Below are positions 15,408 to 15,523 of a stretch of 15,523 bases of DNA, piece after piece. The stretch's first letter is position 1. Each line of letters starts with the position of its first letter. Made by a program: the position numbers and the translations under genes. The stretch comes from Treponema sp. (lineage in GTDB: Bacteria > Spirochaetota > Spirochaetia > Treponematales > Breznakiellaceae). The notes beneath the pieces were generated by a model that saw nothing but the letters and a program-made list of their open reading frames with translations, made no database searches and was not told the DNA's origin. The stretch lies in the NCBI GenBank assembly GCA_031277045.1, contig JAISLX010000026.1, positions 1 through 15,523 on the forward strand. The letters run 5' to 3'.

Positions 15408-15523
15408 CTAGGCACTGTTAGCAAATGAGTATTTTAAGGAAGGCGACCAGGATAAATCCGAGGAAGTTTATATCGGATTTTTCATACCTAACCGTAAGCC
15501 GACGGTTCTCTTTCAGTTTCCCG
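15408..15523. mobile_element. End of an insertion sequence, IS5-family-like (continues beyond window)
   Basis: The kinase stop codon is followed after one base by CTAG (15408-15411), a YTAR-type target as used by part of the IS5 family. Then comes an end-like sequence GCACTGTTAGCAAATGAG (15412-15429), a plausible terminal inverted repeat. The transposase fragment on the minus strand runs right into it. The other end is outside the window, so the inverted repeat and the target duplication cannot be checked. Confidence 0.65.
15418..15523 (-). CDS. Transposase C-terminus (partial, IS5-like DDE type)
   Basis: Read on the minus strand from base 15522, the last 34 codons encode a peptide starting GKLKENRRLTVRYEKSD and ending INFLGFILVAFLKILIC, then TAA at 15420-15418. 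Transposases of the IS5/IS4 DDE group end with this pattern: a basic R-R-x-x-x-R-Y-(D/E)-K stretch, then a hydrophobic NFLxFxxLA-like helix. The start and the catalytic residues lie outside the window, so activity cannot be judged. The stop codon falls inside the presumed terminal repeat. Confidence 0.75.
   Translation of the reverse strand, partial: GKLKENRRLTVRYEKSDINFLGFILVAFLKILIC

Overview
The window reads as a GC-rich (by eye, high-50s percent) chromosomal piece of a spirochaete, most likely from the Treponema-like group that includes termite-gut treponemes. The pointers are a RarA ATPase carrying the long C-terminal domain seen in cyanobacteria and spirochaetes, an N-terminal lipoprotein with a loose spirochaete-type lipobox (LSTC), a small outer-membrane beta-barrel ending in Phe, a dCache hybrid histidine kinase with REC and HPt domains, and a NifX/NifB-type iron-molybdenum-cofactor domain protein. 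The genus is an inference; no rRNA or other marker is present.

Layout. Positions 1-1919 (+): the 3' part of a citrate synthase gene, overlapping by ATGA a ZIP-family metal transporter. Positions 1920-2214: no gene, but two related stem-loop repeats in direct orientation, each ending in a T-run, between convergent genes. Positions 2215-6565 (-): in transcription order an outer-membrane barrel, a lipoprotein with a propeller-like body, and rarA fused to a degenerate methyltransferase-like domain. Positions 6720-7517 (-): a single-pass membrane protein resembling SPFH/band-7 proteins, whose 5' region (7518-7730) is packed with inverted repeats. Positions 7781-8594 (+): a three-helix membrane protein and an AroH-class chorismate mutase. 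Positions 8736-9896 (+): a YxjG/YxjH-like cobalamin-independent methionine synthase family protein of lower GC. Positions 9972-11264 (+): an MFS permease. Positions 11283-12705 (-): cysK and a NifX-domain protein, separated by two perfect hairpins, with a consensus sigma-70 promoter in front of cysK. Positions 12863-15406 (+): the hybrid histidine kinase. Positions 15408-15523: the end of an IS5-like insertion sequence, two bases after the kinase stop codon.

The most interesting non-coding signal is a roughly 55-bp element present twice, at 7536-7589 (minus orientation) and 9912-9966 (plus orientation). Both copies fold into an outer stem enclosing two 7-bp hairpins (a three-way junction), with compensatory base changes between copies, and both lie just upstream of a gene start. 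Copy 1 also follows a perfect terminator-like hairpin and a 14-bp perfect inverted repeat, so the leader of the band-7-like gene could be a regulatory RNA or a stack of small repeats. The MFS gene behind copy 2 has an excellent Shine-Dalgarno sequence placed before an ATC codon rather than a normal start.

No single dedicated new multi-gene system is evident. The genes are mostly housekeeping (central carbon, metal uptake, replication repair, amino-acid metabolism) mixed with envelope and sensory functions, and the novelty is mainly in the intergenic repeats and in the RarA C-terminal domain.
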